Source of the DNA: Candidatus Trichorickettsia mobilis
Lineage (GTDB): Bacteria > Pseudomonadota > Alphaproteobacteria > Rickettsiales > Rickettsiaceae
DNA: 64,000 bases
NCBI RefSeq assembly: GCF_034366785.1
Contig: NZ_CP112932.1
Coordinates: 806,001 to 870,000 of the forward strand
Direction: 5' to 3'
Positions 18,739 through 28,321 of this stretch are shown in pieces. Position 1 is the first letter of the stretch; each line of letters starts with the position of its first letter. Both the position numbers and the translations under genes were made by a program. The notes under the pieces were generated by a model. The model saw only the letters and a program-made list of their open reading frames with translations. It ran no database searches and was not told the origin of the DNA.

Positions 18739-20888
18739 GATTTGTGTCTCTCTACTTGCGAAATAACTGATTTACTTTGTAAAACATTAATAATATCCTC
18801 AATATGTTGGACGTCTTGAACTTCCATATCTAAAATAATTTCAAAAAAATTAACTGTACGATTAGTAATTTTAAAATTAATAATATTACCTTGTTTTTTT
18901 GCGATTTCAGAGCATAATATTGCCATACTACCTAGTTCATTTAATATAGTAATTTTTAATCTACAAATAAAAGGTATATTTGATTTATCACTATCCCAGG
19001 TCAGAGGAATCAATCGCTCCGGAATTGCATTAATATTACTAAGCATACTACAATCTGCCGTATGTACTGTGACCCCATTACCAGTATGAACTACACCAAC
19101 AATTTTATCACCAAGCAAAGGATTGCAGCAATTAGCAAGATGGATAGCCATACCTTCTATTAATCCTTGAATTGGTAGAGCAGTATCTTGTAACGCCTGG
19201 TTAGTTGATTTTTTACTTTTATTAAATTTTAATAAAGACAAAGTGGAGCTAATTTTACTTTGTTTAGGGGTAATATATTTCATTAACTCTTCACTGCTTA
19301 TGCTGCCATCCCCAATAGCATATAACAGATCATCAACTCCTTGTTTTTTTAAAGATGTACATGCTTTGTCTAAAGCACTTGCCTCATCCACTATATTTAA
19401 AAAACTAAGGGCTCTATCAACTATTGCTTTACCTAATTTGATGTACTGTTCTTTTTGTTGGTTACGAGTAAATCTTTTTATTTCAGAATGAGCCTTGCCG
19501 GTAATGACAAATTTTTGCCAACTTGGAGAAGGGGTTTTGTTTTTTGAAACAATAATTTCTACTTGATCACCGTTTTCTAATGTAGAACGTAAGGGTACGA
19601 TACAACCATTAATTTTTGCTCCCACACAATGATGGCCAACATCTGAATGTACAGCATAGGCGAAATCAACGCAAGTAGCTCCTTTCGGCAGGGCGATTAG
19701 ATTACCTTTGGGAGTAAAACAAAATACCTGATCATAATACATTGCCAGTTTTGTGTTCTGCAAAAAATCCTCTGGATCACCGGCTTGTTCCAGTATGGCT
19801 AATAATTCACGTATCCAACGGTATTGAGTACCATCTGCCACGTCATGATCATGATATTGCTGTTTATAGCGCCAGTGTGCTGCAACCCCAAGTTCAGCGA
19901 TGTCATGCATATCATCAGTACGAATTTGTACTTCAATTTTTTGTTGAAGTGGTCCTATAATAACTGTATGTAAAGATTTATAACCATTGTTTTTGGGGGT
20001 ACTAATAAAATCTTGAAAGCTGTCTGGAACCATTTGATATTTAGTATGAATTATTCCAAGTGTTTGGTAACAATGGGGAATAGTATCTACTATAATTCTA
20101 AATGCAACAATATCTGATAATTGTTCTAACCCGATATTTTTTTGCTGCATTTTCATCCAAATTGAATATGGGGTTTTATGTCTACCATGTACAATAGCCT
20201 TTATACCAGCACTCTTTAGGGTATTGGTAAATTCTGCGATAACGTTATCGACAAGATTACCTTCATCGGCTGAGATTTTATGTAGACGATTTAGAATTGA
20301 TTCCCTTGCTTCCGGTTGTAATATTCTGAAACAAATATCTTGAAGTTCTACTTTGATTTGCTGGATGCCTATTCTTTCTGCTAGAGGTGCGTATATCTCC
20401 ATTGTTTCTACTGCAATACGCGTACGTTTTTCTAGGGATTTTATCGAATCTATAGTACGCATATTGTGCAATCTATCAGCAAGTTTAATCAATAATATTC
20501 TTATATCATCGCTCATTGCCAACAATAGTTTGCGAAAGTTTTCTGCCTGACGAACATTATCAGGCATAAATTCAATTTTTGATAATTTGGTTACTCCATC
20601 GACAAGTTTACTAACGGTGCTACCAAAATGTTGTTCAATTTCACCTAAAGTGAGATCTGTATCTTCAATAGTATCATGTAATATCCCCGCGATCACTGAA
20701 TCACTATCAAGGTGCATCTCAGTAATAATTTCTGCAACCTCTAATGGGTGATAATAATAGGGCTCGCCTGATTCTCTGGTTTGAGCACCATGATAACTGA
20801 TGGCAAAATCAATAGCTTTATTGATTTGAGCTTCGTTACAATTTGGATCGTAGGATTTGACAGCTCTGACAATATCCTCGTGGTTCAT
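18735..20888 (-). CDS. Bifunctional (p)ppGpp synthetase/hydrolase RelA/SpoT
   Basis: A 717-residue Rel enzyme that makes and degrades the stringent-response alarmone. The hydrolase HD domain is intact (His71-Asp72 and Glu75-Asp76 in ILHDTIEDTD; LADRLHNMRTI). The synthetase domain follows (GRHKTPYSIWMKM, DIVAFRIIVD, NNGYKSLHTV, EVQIRTDDMHDIAELG), then a TGS domain (about 385-445) and a C-terminal ACT region. Spacing to rpoZ is 12 bp, giving rpoZ-rel-acpS. In the genus Rickettsia the family is usually present as several short or broken genes, so a complete bifunctional copy is noteworthy. Confidence 0.95.
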   Translation of the reverse strand: MNHEDIVRAVKSYDPNCNEAQINKAIDFAISYHGAQTRESGEPYYYHPLEVAEIITEMHLDSDSVIAGILHDTIEDTDLTLGEIEQHFGSTVSKLVDGVTKLSKIEFMPDNVRQAENFRKLLLAMSDDIRILLIKLADRLHNMRTIDSIKSLEKRTRIAVETMEIYAPLAERIGIQQIKVELQDICFRILQPEARESILNRLHKISADEGNLVDNVIAEFTNTLKSAGIKAIVHGRHKTPYSIWMKMQQKNIGLEQLSDIVAFRIIVDTIPHCYQTLGIIHTKYQMVPDSFQDFISTPKNNGYKSLHTVIIGPLQQKIEVQIRTDDMHDIAELGVAAHWRYKQQYHDHDVADGTQYRWIRELLAILEQAGDPEDFLQNTKLAMYYDQVFCFTPKGNLIALPKGATCVDFAYAVHSDVGHHCVGAKINGCIVPLRSTLENGDQVEIIVSKNKTPSPSWQKFVITGKAHSEIKRFTRNQQKEQYIKLGKAIVDRALSFLNIVDEASALDKACTSLKKQGVDDLLYAIGDGSISSEELMKYITPKQSKISSTLSLLKFNKSKKSTNQALQDTALPIQGLIEGMAIHLANCCNPLLGDKIVGVVHTGNGVTVHTADCSMLSNINAIPERLIPLTWDSDKSNIPFICRLKITILNELGSMAILCSEIAKKQGNIINFKITNRTVNFFEIILDMEVQDVQHIEDIINVLQSKSVISQVERHKS

Positions 20889-20900
20889 TGTTGAAATTCC

Positions 20901-21281
20901 TTAGTCTTCTATATCTATATCTGAAACGTCATCACTAAACATCTGTTCTTCGTATCCAGAATCAGCATCTTCAATATAAAAATCTGAATCAGCTACATAT
21001 TCAAAATCTTCTGAATTTTCTACAGTTGGTTGATCATCATCTATATGATCAATTTTATTACGTGTTTGTAACCGCTTTATCAATTCTTCCCTTAAGATTG
21101 TAGGTTTAATATTCGCGTTTGCAATTTCTCGTAAAGCAACTACTGAATCTTTATCATCTTCCCTATCTACTGTAATATTGATGCCTGAGCTAATGTCTTT
21201 AGTTCTTTGAGCGGCAAGAGCTACAAGTTCAAATCTATTTTCTACTTTATCAATACAATCTTCAACGGTTACTCTGGCCAT
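20901..21281 (-). CDS. rpoZ: RNA polymerase omega subunit
   Basis: Omega helps assemble RNA polymerase by binding the beta-prime subunit. The 126-residue protein begins [19 protein letters not shown] and contains [13 protein letters not shown], the conserved omega core. Residues about 85-126 form a strongly acidic tail rich in Asp and Glu, of variable length in alphaproteobacteria. It is the first gene of rpoZ-rel-acpS, a common alphaproteobacterial order that links ppGpp metabolism to its target polymerase. Confidence 0.94.
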   Translation of the reverse strand: MARVTVEDCIDKVENRFELVALAAQRTKDISSGINITVDREDDKDSVVALREIANANIKPTILREELIKRLQTRNKIDHIDDDQPTVENSEDFEYVADSDFYIEDADSGYEEQMFSDDVSDIDIED

Positions 21282-21379
21282 AATTTTTACTCTTTAAGTT
21301 CAAATAATTTATTAATATTGACTGTATTATAAGACATAGTGGGGCAAGTTGCAATTTATATAATAGACTTCAGAGGTCT

Positions 21380-21392
21380 ATTGAACACTCTC
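21380..21392 (+). repeat. Type E repeat, right end only
   Basis: ATTGAACACTCTC matches the right terminus of type E copies (43224, 45170, 60857). It is preceded by a short inverted piece, TAGACTTCAGAGGTCTA, similar to the end of the palindrome inside rlmJ. It lies 6 bp beyond the dapD stop. Confidence 0.5.
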
Positions 21393-21398
21393 ATTATT

Positions 21399-22244
21399 CT
21401 AACATCTTAGCAGCTCATTGATAGCCGTTTTCTTGCGTGTAGATGCATCAACTTGTTTGACGATGACTGCACAATACAAAGCTGGTTTAGTAGCATCAGT
21501 AGCTGGAAGCGTTCCAGGAACCACTACAGAGTATGCTGGTACTCTACCATAAATAATTTCTCCAGTTTCGCGATTGACGATTTTAGTCGAGGCTCCAATA
21601 AATACTCCCATTCCGATTACTGCTCCTTCTTCAACTATCACTCCTTCGACAACCTCAGACCGTGCTCCGATAAAACAGTTATTCTCAATGATTACTGGGT
21701 TATTTTGGATAGGCTCTAATACTCCGCCAATTCCAGTACCACCAGAAATATGACAATTTTTACCTATTTGAGCGCAGGAGCCGATTGTAGCCCAGGTATC
21801 AATCATTGACCCCTCATCAATATATGCTCCAATATTGATGAATGATGGCATTACTATAACATTACGAGCAATATATGCACCAGTCCTAATAAACGCACCT
21901 GGTACAATTCTACATCCGTAATTTTTGAATTCTTCTTCACTAGTACTACTAAATTTAGGTGGTACCTTATCGTACCACTTAATGGAATCACCGTTATAAA
22001 TTTGTGATTTATTAATTTGAAAATATAATAAAATTGCCTTTTTTATCCATTGATGTACTATCCAATTATTATTATGATATTCACATACTCTAATGATCCC
22101 TAGATTCAGCAAATTGATGACATTACTTACTTTTTGGTGTACCAATTCCATTTCTAAAGAATCGTACACTAATTTATCACGTGTTTGCCAAATTTGTTCT
22201 ATTATATCAATATCTTGCTGCATAATCTTTTTGTATAACTTCAT
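21399..22244 (-). CDS. dapD: Tetrahydrodipicolinate N-succinyltransferase
   Basis: DapD performs the succinyl-CoA-dependent step in the route to diaminopimelate, a peptidoglycan cross-linker. The 281-residue protein has an N-terminal helical domain and a left-handed beta-helix of hexapeptide repeats ([33 protein letters not shown]). [20 protein letters not shown] is typical for the family. The ATG at 22244 gives [13 protein letters not shown]. The internal ATG at 22223 would match the usual DapD start (MQQ...) better, and neither has a clear ribosome binding site. Confidence 0.95.
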   Translation of the reverse strand: MKLYKKIMQQDIDIIEQIWQTRDKLVYDSLEMELVHQKVSNVINLLNLGIIRVCEYHNNNWIVHQWIKKAILLYFQINKSQIYNGDSIKWYDKVPPKFSSTSEEEFKNYGCRIVPGAFIRTGAYIARNVIVMPSFINIGAYIDEGSMIDTWATIGSCAQIGKNCHISGGTGIGGVLEPIQNNPVIIENNCFIGARSEVVEGVIVEEGAVIGMGVFIGASTKIVNRETGEIIYGRVPAYSVVVPGTLPATDATKPALYCAVIVKQVDASTRKKTAINELLRC

Positions 22245-22369
22245 TCTAAAGGTGATTTTTCTAAAAATTCTATCCTAGACAAAGATTTTGTAAGAAGTCT
22301 GTTGATAAAAACTGTAAATAACTTTATTTTTTACATCTACCATCAAACAATTTGCTATTGGCATAATCA

Positions 22370-22990
22370 ATGTATATTACTTGCCCCAAATGTGGCACTC
22401 ATTTTTTAGTACAACCAGAACAAATAGGTCATTTTGGCAGAAAGGTAAGATGCTCAAAATGTGCAAACATTTGGCATCAACAATTAAATGATGATATAAA
22501 ATTAGAGCCAGTAATTGCAAATCCAAAATTCGCTTACAAAAGCCAGTTAGGTAGTGGTATTAATTTACCGGCATTGCTTCCTATAAAAATACCACAATAT
22601 TTATATACTTTACCAATGTTATTTATATGCTTAATTATTATATTGTCGATAATTTTATTTCAAGATTTTTGGGGTTTCAATTATTCAGATGCGGCAAAAT
22701 TACTAAGTATTAATGATATACATATAACAAATAATAAGGATGCCGGTAAAATTACCATTACTTATAAAATAGTAAATTCATCCACTCAAATTTTACCAAT
22801 GCCTTTAGTACGAGTAAGATTATTTGATAAAAATAACACAGCTTTAAAGTCTCATGTTGCTGATCAGACAGATATTGCCTTATCACCTAAACAATCTGTT
22901 AGTATCAGAACCGAGTTTTCATCAGTTCCAGATATAACTGAGAAAATAGATATTACGTTAGGTAATAGATTAGCCTTTATATTACGCTAG
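22370..22990 (+). CDS. MJ0042-type zinc-ribbon membrane protein
   Basis: A 206-residue protein with an N-terminal zinc ribbon (CPKCGTHF..VRCSKCANIWHQ, four Cys) of the MJ0042/zinc-finger family. One membrane segment follows (about residues 80-102, LPMLFICLIIILSIILF), then a C-terminal DUF3426-like domain with strands around ITYKIVNSSTQILPMPLVRV. Proteins of this layout are common in proteobacteria, with no settled function. The last codon is followed at once by a type C element. Confidence 0.8.
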   Translation: MYITCPKCGTHFLVQPEQIGHFGRKVRCSKCANIWHQQLNDDIKLEPVIANPKFAYKSQLGSGINLPALLPIKIPQYLYTLPMLFICLIIILSIILFQDFWGFNYSDAAKLLSINDIHITNNKDAGKITITYKIVNSSTQILPMPLVRVRLFDKNNTALKSHVADQTDIALSPKQSVSIRTEFSSVPDITEKIDITLGNRLAFILR

Positions 22991-23119
22991 ATATACTCGG
23001 TAAAAATTGAGAATTGCGTTGTCGTTCTCGAAGAATCTGCGATGCTCACGTATAAAATATACGCTGCGCTTCTCGACTTCGGCACTCCTAGCACTTCTTC
23101 AATTTTGACCTTCGTCTAC
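22991..23119 (+). repeat. Type C palindromic element (copy 2)
   Basis: A 129-bp element from ATATACTCGGTAAAAATTGA to TCAATTTTGACCTTCGTCTA. The outer arms pair (AAAATTGA / TCAATTTT). An inner stem around CGAAGAATCTGCGATGCTCACG faces TGCGCTTCTCGACTTCGGC. It is almost the same length as the copy at 18239-18366 and lies in the short gap between the zinc-ribbon and RDD genes. Confidence 0.82.
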
Positions 23120-23131
23120 CCAAGTCAAGTC

Positions 23132-23150
23132 AAAGTTTACGGAATTGTAT
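23132..23150 (+). promoter_or_regulatory. Recurrent leader motif before the RDD gene
   Basis: AAAGTTTACGGAATTGTATA ends directly before the ATG. The same tract, with GGAG or GAAG, lies before lpxB (28302-28320) and ftsK (35807-35825). The GGA could serve as a ribosome binding site. Confidence 0.45.
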
Positions 23151-23151
23151 A

Positions 23152-23664
23152 ATGAAAAGACAAGTTGTTTATCCACGATTGGTTCCAAGACTTTTTGCAA
23201 CCACAATTGATCTGTTTTTATTAGCAATCTTTGCTACTCCAATTATGAATTTTTTTGCTCCAAAAATTTTTCTTTTATTTTTTCAGGATTTTTTCATTCA
23301 ACAACATGTTGACCTTGCTGATGCACAGGCTATAGCTAGTGCTACAAGCTTACCAGAGTTTATGCAGCACATAACTGCTGGTAAATTTTTGGGTTATTTA
23401 GCCTCATTATTTGCTTTGCATGCAGTGATAATGGGTAGCTTCTTCGTTGGCTTTTGGATATATAAAGGAGCAACGCCTGGTAAAATGATTCTGGGCTTAA
23501 GAATAGTGGATGCAGAAACATTATTAAAACCTAAAACTAGCCAGTTTGTAAAAAGATTTTTTGCTTACCTAACTGCTTTATTTGGTATCTGGTATATTCT
23601 ACTTAATGAACGGCATCAAGCATTGCATGATAAAATTGCGGGAACAGTCGTCATTAAGCGTTAA
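23152..23664 (+). CDS. RDD family membrane protein
   Basis: A 170-residue inner-membrane protein of the RDD family, with about three to four membrane segments. The Arg-Asp signature appears as RLVPRLFATTIDLFLL in segment 1. The conserved GATPGKMILGLRIVDAE loop precedes the last segment and HDKIAGTVVI closes the protein. Substrate and role are unknown; some RDD proteins are linked to ion transport. It starts 32 bp after a type C element and is followed by a type D element. Confidence 0.86.
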   Translation: MKRQVVYPRLVPRLFATTIDLFLLAIFATPIMNFFAPKIFLLFFQDFFIQQHVDLADAQAIASATSLPEFMQHITAGKFLGYLASLFALHAVIMGSFFVGFWIYKGATPGKMILGLRIVDAETLLKPKTSQFVKRFFAYLTALFGIWYILLNERHQALHDKIAGTVVIKR

Positions 23665-23733
23665 TTAAATGAGGGCATCATAAAATTTGTTCACAGGGCC
23701 TAATATGTGAGCACAACCGAATCCTAAAAATTT

Positions 23734-23962
23734 GGTATCTATTCACGTCCCTGGTGCAAACATTTACCGTTCCGGTATACAGATGGTGAGTTTGACAACA
23801 AACTGCTTCCACGGTGTCATTCCCAGCAACGGCGGGAATCCAGCGTACATCTAAGCATTTGAGGTTTTATTCCTAGATTCCCGCCGTTTCTGGGAATGAC
23901 ATCGAGTGCGTTATAGTGTATATATCATACATCTGCGGTTTGCCAGACCCCTGAATAGATAC
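23734..23962 (+). repeat. Type D repeat (copy 2, full length)
   Basis: This 229-bp element runs from GTATCTATTCACG to CTGAATAGATAC. The central palindrome is formed by GTCATTCCCAGCAACGGCGG and its near-complement (ATTCCCGCCGTTTCTGGGAAT). The flanks carry GATGGTGAGTTTGACAACAA and GTATATATCATACATCTG. It matches 47119-47327 over almost its whole length and 16269-16443 in inverted form. It accounts for most of 23665-23981. Confidence 0.88.
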
Positions 23963-23981
23963 AAAATTTGATTGTCACCAC

Positions 23982-25076
23982 CTAATTGACCGACGCTAAG
24001 ATGTCTAAATTTACTAATTCTGCATAGTTCGCCAACTCTTCAATTCCATCTAAATCAGTTGCAGTGATCCATATCTGTAACTGAACTGTAACCAAAAAAT
24101 TAATTAAATATTGTTTTCTGATAGAGTCTAAATGTACAAAAACTTCATCTAATAATAATATGGGTGCTGTAGATGTTATTTTGATAATACTAATTACTTG
24201 AGCTAGCATTATCGTAATCAACATTGCTTTTTGTTCACCAGTGGAACAAAACTGTGCCGGTATATTTTTGATCTTATGTTTTACGATAAGATCACTACGA
24301 TGAGTGCCGAAAGTAGTTCTGCCGGATAGTCTATCTTGATTACGCCTGCTCTCAAGTTGCTGTTGAACCAACTCTACGATATTTGTACTATCTATTTGTA
24401 ATTCTATTCCCTCAATAGCTAATATGGCTTTAGGAAACTCACTATCTAATTCGTCAATGGCACTTTGTAAATAAGCTAAAACATTAGTCCTATTAGTAGC
24501 AATTACCACTGATAATTCTGCCATTTTATTTTCAATTATTTGTAGCCAACTTGAATTTATTGACTCCTGTTGTAAAATCTTGGCTCTTTCATGCATATAA
24601 TATTCATATTTACTCACTTTTGTTGCATGCTCATGATAAAAAGTGAAAACTATGCGATCCAGAAATTTGCGTCTATCACTACTAGCTGCTAAAAATATAC
24701 CTTCCATTTGTGGAGTAAGCCATAGTATGCTGGATAACATACTAAGCTCGCTATTAGGTATTTTAGCACCATTAAATTCTATATAGCGTTTGCCAGTATT
24801 AGCATTAAAAGTTGTGCGGAGTTCCGCAATACCAACTTTACTTTGCAATTTTGCTGCAATTGACCATGATTTCTCACCTGACTTGCCAATATCTTCTAAT
24901 TTGGCTGCTCTAATACCGCGACCAGGAAAAAGCAAAGAAATTGCTTCCAGAACATTAGTTTTACCAATGCCGTTTTCTCCTATTAAAATTATAGGATTAT
25001 TGCTACTTTCCAGAGCAAGTGTTTGAAAATTGCGATAATTTTCAAGACGTAGATTTTGTAGGTATGTGTTGAGCAT
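23982..25076 (-). CDS. recF: DNA replication and repair protein RecF
   Basis: RecF is an ABC-type ATPase that helps load RecA at gaps. The 364-residue protein begins with the typical LRLENYRNF, has the Walker A loop GENGIGKTN near residue 35, FGTHRSDL, the signature-like [14 protein letters not shown], and Walker [13 protein letters not shown]. The ATG overlaps the 3' end of the CorC-like gene by 35 bp on the same strand. Its stop lies about 20 bp from a type D element. The order ybeY-tlyC-recF forms one minus-strand unit. Confidence 0.95.
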   Translation of the reverse strand: MLNTYLQNLRLENYRNFQTLALESSNNPIILIGENGIGKTNVLEAISLLFPGRGIRAAKLEDIGKSGEKSWSIAAKLQSKVGIAELRTTFNANTGKRYIEFNGAKIPNSELSMLSSILWLTPQMEGIFLAASSDRRKFLDRIVFTFYHEHATKVSKYEYYMHERAKILQQESINSSWLQIIENKMAELSVVIATNRTNVLAYLQSAIDELDSEFPKAILAIEGIELQIDSTNIVELVQQQLESRRNQDRLSGRTTFGTHRSDLIVKHKIKNIPAQFCSTGEQKAMLITIMLAQVISIIKITSTAPILLLDEVFVHLDSIRKQYLINFLVTVQLQIWITATDLDGIEELANYAELVNLDILASVN

Positions 25077-26001
25077 TCTTTAATGTAAGTTTAACCTGTT
25101 TTAAGGTTCTGGCATTTGCATCTATCACCTCAAGTTCTACTTGATTAGAAATCTCGATCTTGGTGCCTGGTGATGGTACATTACCGACCTTAGCCAACAC
25201 CAAACCGCCGATTGTATCAAATTCATCTTTATCATCTTTGAGCTTTACTCCTAATATTCTTTCCAGATCTTCAACCTCCACTCTACTACTCGATAACACA
25301 GTACTGGAATCAAGTATTTGATAAGCATCACTTTCCAACTTATCATCATGCTCATCGTCAATACGTCCAACAATTTCTTCCATAATATCTTCAATGGTGA
25401 CAATACCATCAGTGCCGCCATATTCATCGACGATAATTGATATATGAGTACGTTGCCGTTGCATGGTGATTAAAAGATCGGTTAATTTCATCGACGGTGC
25501 TGAAATAATAGGCTTCCTAATGATCTTTTTAAGCTGAAAATTCTTGTTTTGTGCTAGTATCATAAATAAATCTTTGATATGAACAAAGCCAATAATATTA
25601 TCTAACGTACCTTCATATACCAAAGTTCTGGTGTGATGGGTTTTGATGATTAGCTCAAAAAGTTCAGTCAAATTAATATCATGCTTTACAGCGACAATAT
25701 CCGATCGAGGAATCATTGCATCTTCAACAGTTTTATTACTGAAAGTTAAAAAGTTATTCAGTATTTCTTGCTCATTGATAGCGCCATTTATTTTATACGG
25801 ATCTAGATGTATGGGAGCAGCGTTAGCGTTGACTATAGTTTTTTTTCTGGTTATTAGCTTTAAAGATGCAAATAACGCTGATATCACAGCGCCTAAGCTA
25901 AATTTTTTCTTGGCATTAACTTTTACTCGTGAAGTAGACGAGGGTGATGATTCTTCCGAAGATGAAGGTTTAGGCATAAATTTTAATATTACATTTGTCA
26001 A
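25042..26001 (-). CDS. tlyC: CorC/HlyC-family CBS-domain protein (TlyC-like)
   Basis: A 319-residue cytoplasmic protein with paired CBS domains (about 95-215: [37 protein letters not shown]) and a C-terminal CorC-type domain ([21 protein letters not shown]). It lacks the N-terminal membrane DUF21 part of full-length CorB types. The Rickettsia homologue is annotated as the haemolysin TlyC, while others of the family act in magnesium/cobalt efflux, so haemolysis should not be assumed. A Ser-rich, low-complexity segment precedes the CBS pair. It sits between ybeY and recF. Confidence 0.88.
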   Translation of the reverse strand: MTNVILKFMPKPSSSEESSPSSTSRVKVNAKKKFSLGAVISALFASLKLITRKKTIVNANAAPIHLDPYKINGAINEQEILNNFLTFSNKTVEDAMIPRSDIVAVKHDINLTELFELIIKTHHTRTLVYEGTLDNIIGFVHIKDLFMILAQNKNFQLKKIIRKPIISAPSMKLTDLLITMQRQRTHISIIVDEYGGTDGIVTIEDIMEEIVGRIDDEHDDKLESDAYQILDSSTVLSSSRVEVEDLERILGVKLKDDKDEFDTIGGLVLAKVGNVPSPGTKIEISNQVELEVIDANARTLKQVKLTLKNAQHIPTKSTS

Positions 26002-26026
26002 TATACATAGTATAAGCTTATATAGG

Positions 26027-26527
26027 TTATAAATATGGAGAATTTATGGCAAAGTCCTGTAATATCTGGATCTCCAAATTTTCCATTATCACTGCATCTT
26101 CATCCTTTTGATGGTCAAAACCCAGTAAGTGCAACATGCTATGCACAAAAAGATGTAGAAAATGATGCTCAAATAGCTTATGTTGCTCTTCAGCTTCATG
26201 TAATAGCTGTTGATAGCTAAAAGCCATGTCTCCTAAGTACATATAATTTAAATTAGGTTGAAATTCAAGTATATGCTTACCCACTAATGGAATATCTGGA
26301 AACGATAATACATTAGTTTCTTGATTTTTTCCACGAAATTTATTATTTAGCTCTGATATCTCTGCGTTATCCGTAAGTAAAATTGATAATTCAAAAATCT
26401 TTACTTGTTTTAAGTTGGCGAACCTAGCAATAATATTTTGGCAAATTTTTGCCATTATTCTTTTATTTAGTTGCTTATGATTATTCCAATATTTACAGCG
26501 TTGAGCAATTTCAATAGTAATTTTCAT
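26027..26527 (-). CDS. ybeY: Endoribonuclease YbeY (16S rRNA maturation)
   Basis: YbeY is a zinc-dependent single-strand RNase needed for 16S rRNA 3' processing and ribosome quality control. The 166-residue protein has the metal motif [11 protein letters not shown] (three His) preceded by YLGDMAFSY and TNVLSFPD, all in family order. It is 25 bp upstream of the CorC-like gene, the usual neighbour of ybeY in many proteobacteria. Confidence 0.94.
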   Translation of the reverse strand: MKITIEIAQRCKYWNNHKQLNKRIMAKICQNIIARFANLKQVKIFELSILLTDNAEISELNNKFRGKNQETNVLSFPDIPLVGKHILEFQPNLNYMYLGDMAFSYQQLLHEAEEQHKLFEHHFLHLFVHSMLHLLGFDHQKDEDAVIMENLEIQILQDFAINSPYL

Positions 26528-26594
26528 AATTATATATCTTGTAGATTAGATCTTATCATGATAGTTAAAGCTTATTTAGAATATATAATCTGAT

Positions 26595-28157
26595 ATGTTT
26601 AAAATATTACAAAAACACTTGGAGCTTAACTTAATTAAGATAGCAGCAATAATAGCTATTATCTATATGCTCCTTTTTAATTCAGCTGTGTTTATCTATA
26701 AATTCGACTATTATAAAGTTAGCGGAGTTCTGGCTATTTTAGAATTAGGCAAGGATTTTATTTATATATACCTTACCTTATTTATCTTCTTTTTTGGCTG
26801 CACCATTCATCGCACATTATTTTTAATTACCGCTATATTACTTTTTATCAGTGGAGCATTATCCAGTTATTATTTATATTTCTTTAAAATTGCACCAACT
26901 AAAGAAATAATAAAAGCATTATTTGGCACTAATCTCAATGAAGCTTTCGAGCTAGCAAGTACTAATCTAATAGTATGGTTAGTTTTTAGTATATCTATTT
27001 GTATTTATACTATTAAACATTTTGGAATAAATACTAGCAAGCTTTTTATAAATAAATTATTAGCTGCGATTTGTTTGTTATTAACTATCAACGCTATCAT
27101 CTCTCTGCCTTACAAAGTTTTAGGCAGCTATTTTCCGATCCAGTACCTACATAACACCTATTTATATTTTACTGAGATGTGGCGCCACTCTACTCGCAAT
27201 GATATTAGTCAACAATTTAGTTTTATCGATAATTCTGCTGCAGATATTGTTGGTGTATTGGTAATTGGAGAATCTGCAAGATATAGTAATTTTGGTATTA
27301 ATGGCTACAATCGAGAGACAACACCAAAGCTAAAAACTATAAACAATTTATCATCTTTTAAAGCACACTCATGCTCTAATATAACTTATTTATCAGTGCC
27401 GTGCTTACTATCTCGCCATTCGTCTTCTAATCTAGATCATGTCTTCGAGGAAACTGGGTTATTATCTATCCTTACTCACCTTAAGTTTAACACCACCTGG
27501 ATTGGCACGCAATCATTAATGAAATATTTAAATAACACTCATCTAGGCACCGTCTATGATGAAGTAAATTTTGCCATTATCCCCGGTGGCTCTGCTTTAT
27601 TTGCCATGAACGCTCATGATGGCGTTATGCTGCCTTACATTGAAAATATCCTCAAAAATAGCGGTAAACAATTTTTGGTGATACATACTTCAGGTAGTCA
27701 TTGGAGTTATACTAACCGCTATCCAGCAGAGTTCAATTATTTCAAGCCTGGTTGTAATGTGAGCGGGAAAGTTGATCAAAGTAGCTGCGGTCATGAAGGT
27801 CTAATTAATACTTATGATAACTCAATTTTATATACCGATTTTTTTTTGTTCAATTTAATAGAGTTACTTAAAAATAAAAATGCCTTGCTAATTTATGCTG
27901 CTGATCATGCTGAACAGCTGGGAGAAAATGGTAGATATGGTCATGGTGGAGAGATTACGCCTGAACAAATTGAAATAGCTTTTATCATCTGGACCTCCGA
28001 TCAATTTACTAAGAATCATCCTGAACTTGCTACTGCAATTAAAACTCATCATAATAATGTCCAAGAGATTAGTCATGATTATGTATTTCACTCGGTATTG
28101 GATTGTTTAGGTATTCACTCTGAAATTATTGATCAGAAATTGAGTTTATGTAAGTAG
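26595..28157 (+). CDS. EptA-like phosphoethanolamine transferase
   Basis: A 520-residue inner-membrane enzyme with about five N-terminal membrane segments (residues 10-190) and a periplasmic sulfatase-fold domain. It would transfer phosphoethanolamine to lipid A or another envelope glycan. Motifs: VLVIGESARYSNFGINGY (metal-binding Glu), the catalytic Thr in NITYLSVPCLLSR, HTSGSHW, YDNSILYTD and AADHAEQLGENGRYGHG. All catalytic residues look intact. The next gene is lpxB, fitting a lipid A modification role, although the precise acceptor cannot be told from sequence. Confidence 0.87.
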   Translation: MFKILQKHLELNLIKIAAIIAIIYMLLFNSAVFIYKFDYYKVSGVLAILELGKDFIYIYLTLFIFFFGCTIHRTLFLITAILLFISGALSSYYLYFFKIAPTKEIIKALFGTNLNEAFELASTNLIVWLVFSISICIYTIKHFGINTSKLFINKLLAAICLLLTINAIISLPYKVLGSYFPIQYLHNTYLYFTEMWRHSTRNDISQQFSFIDNSAADIVGVLVIGESARYSNFGINGYNRETTPKLKTINNLSSFKAHSCSNITYLSVPCLLSRHSSSNLDHVFEETGLLSILTHLKFNTTWIGTQSLMKYLNNTHLGTVYDEVNFAIIPGGSALFAMNAHDGVMLPYIENILKNSGKQFLVIHTSGSHWSYTNRYPAEFNYFKPGCNVSGKVDQSSCGHEGLINTYDNSILYTDFFLFNLIELLKNKNALLIYAADHAEQLGENGRYGHGGEITPEQIEIAFIIWTSDQFTKNHPELATAIKTHHNNVQEISHDYVFHSVLDCLGIHSEIIDQKLSLCK

Positions 28158-28177
28158 TAAGTAAGGTTATAATTTAG

Positions 28178-28300
28178 TTATTGCGAGCGAATTTATTTCG
28201 CGCGGCAATCCGGTTGATAAGGTGCTTCATCTCTGAATTGCTTCAAAGGCTACGTCTTCTAGCAATGACGTTTCTAGTAAATCATCGTCTACCTAACTTG
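28178..28300. repeat. Type E-like repeat (core only)
   Basis: TTATTGCGAGCGAATTTATT and CTTCTAGCAATGACG enclose a CAATCC...GAATTGCTTC pair like the interior of type E, but the GAGAGTGTTCA termini are missing. It ends in TCGTCTACCTAACTTG, which resembles the tail after the type C copies. Confidence 0.55.
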
Positions 28301-28301
28301 C

Positions 28302-28320
28302 AAAGTTTATGAAGTATAAA
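28302..28320 (+). promoter_or_regulatory. Recurrent leader motif before lpxB
   Basis: AAAGTTTATGAAGTATAAA lies directly before the lpxB ATG (28322) and matches the tracts before the RDD gene and ftsK. It looks like repeat-derived DNA now serving as a 5' leader. Confidence 0.45.
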
Positions 28321-28321
28321 A

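Noticed and set aside
26035-26220. 61-codon plus-strand open frame opposite ybeY
   Set aside because: It lies wholly antisense to a well-supported gene with its catalytic His motif; no independent evidence.
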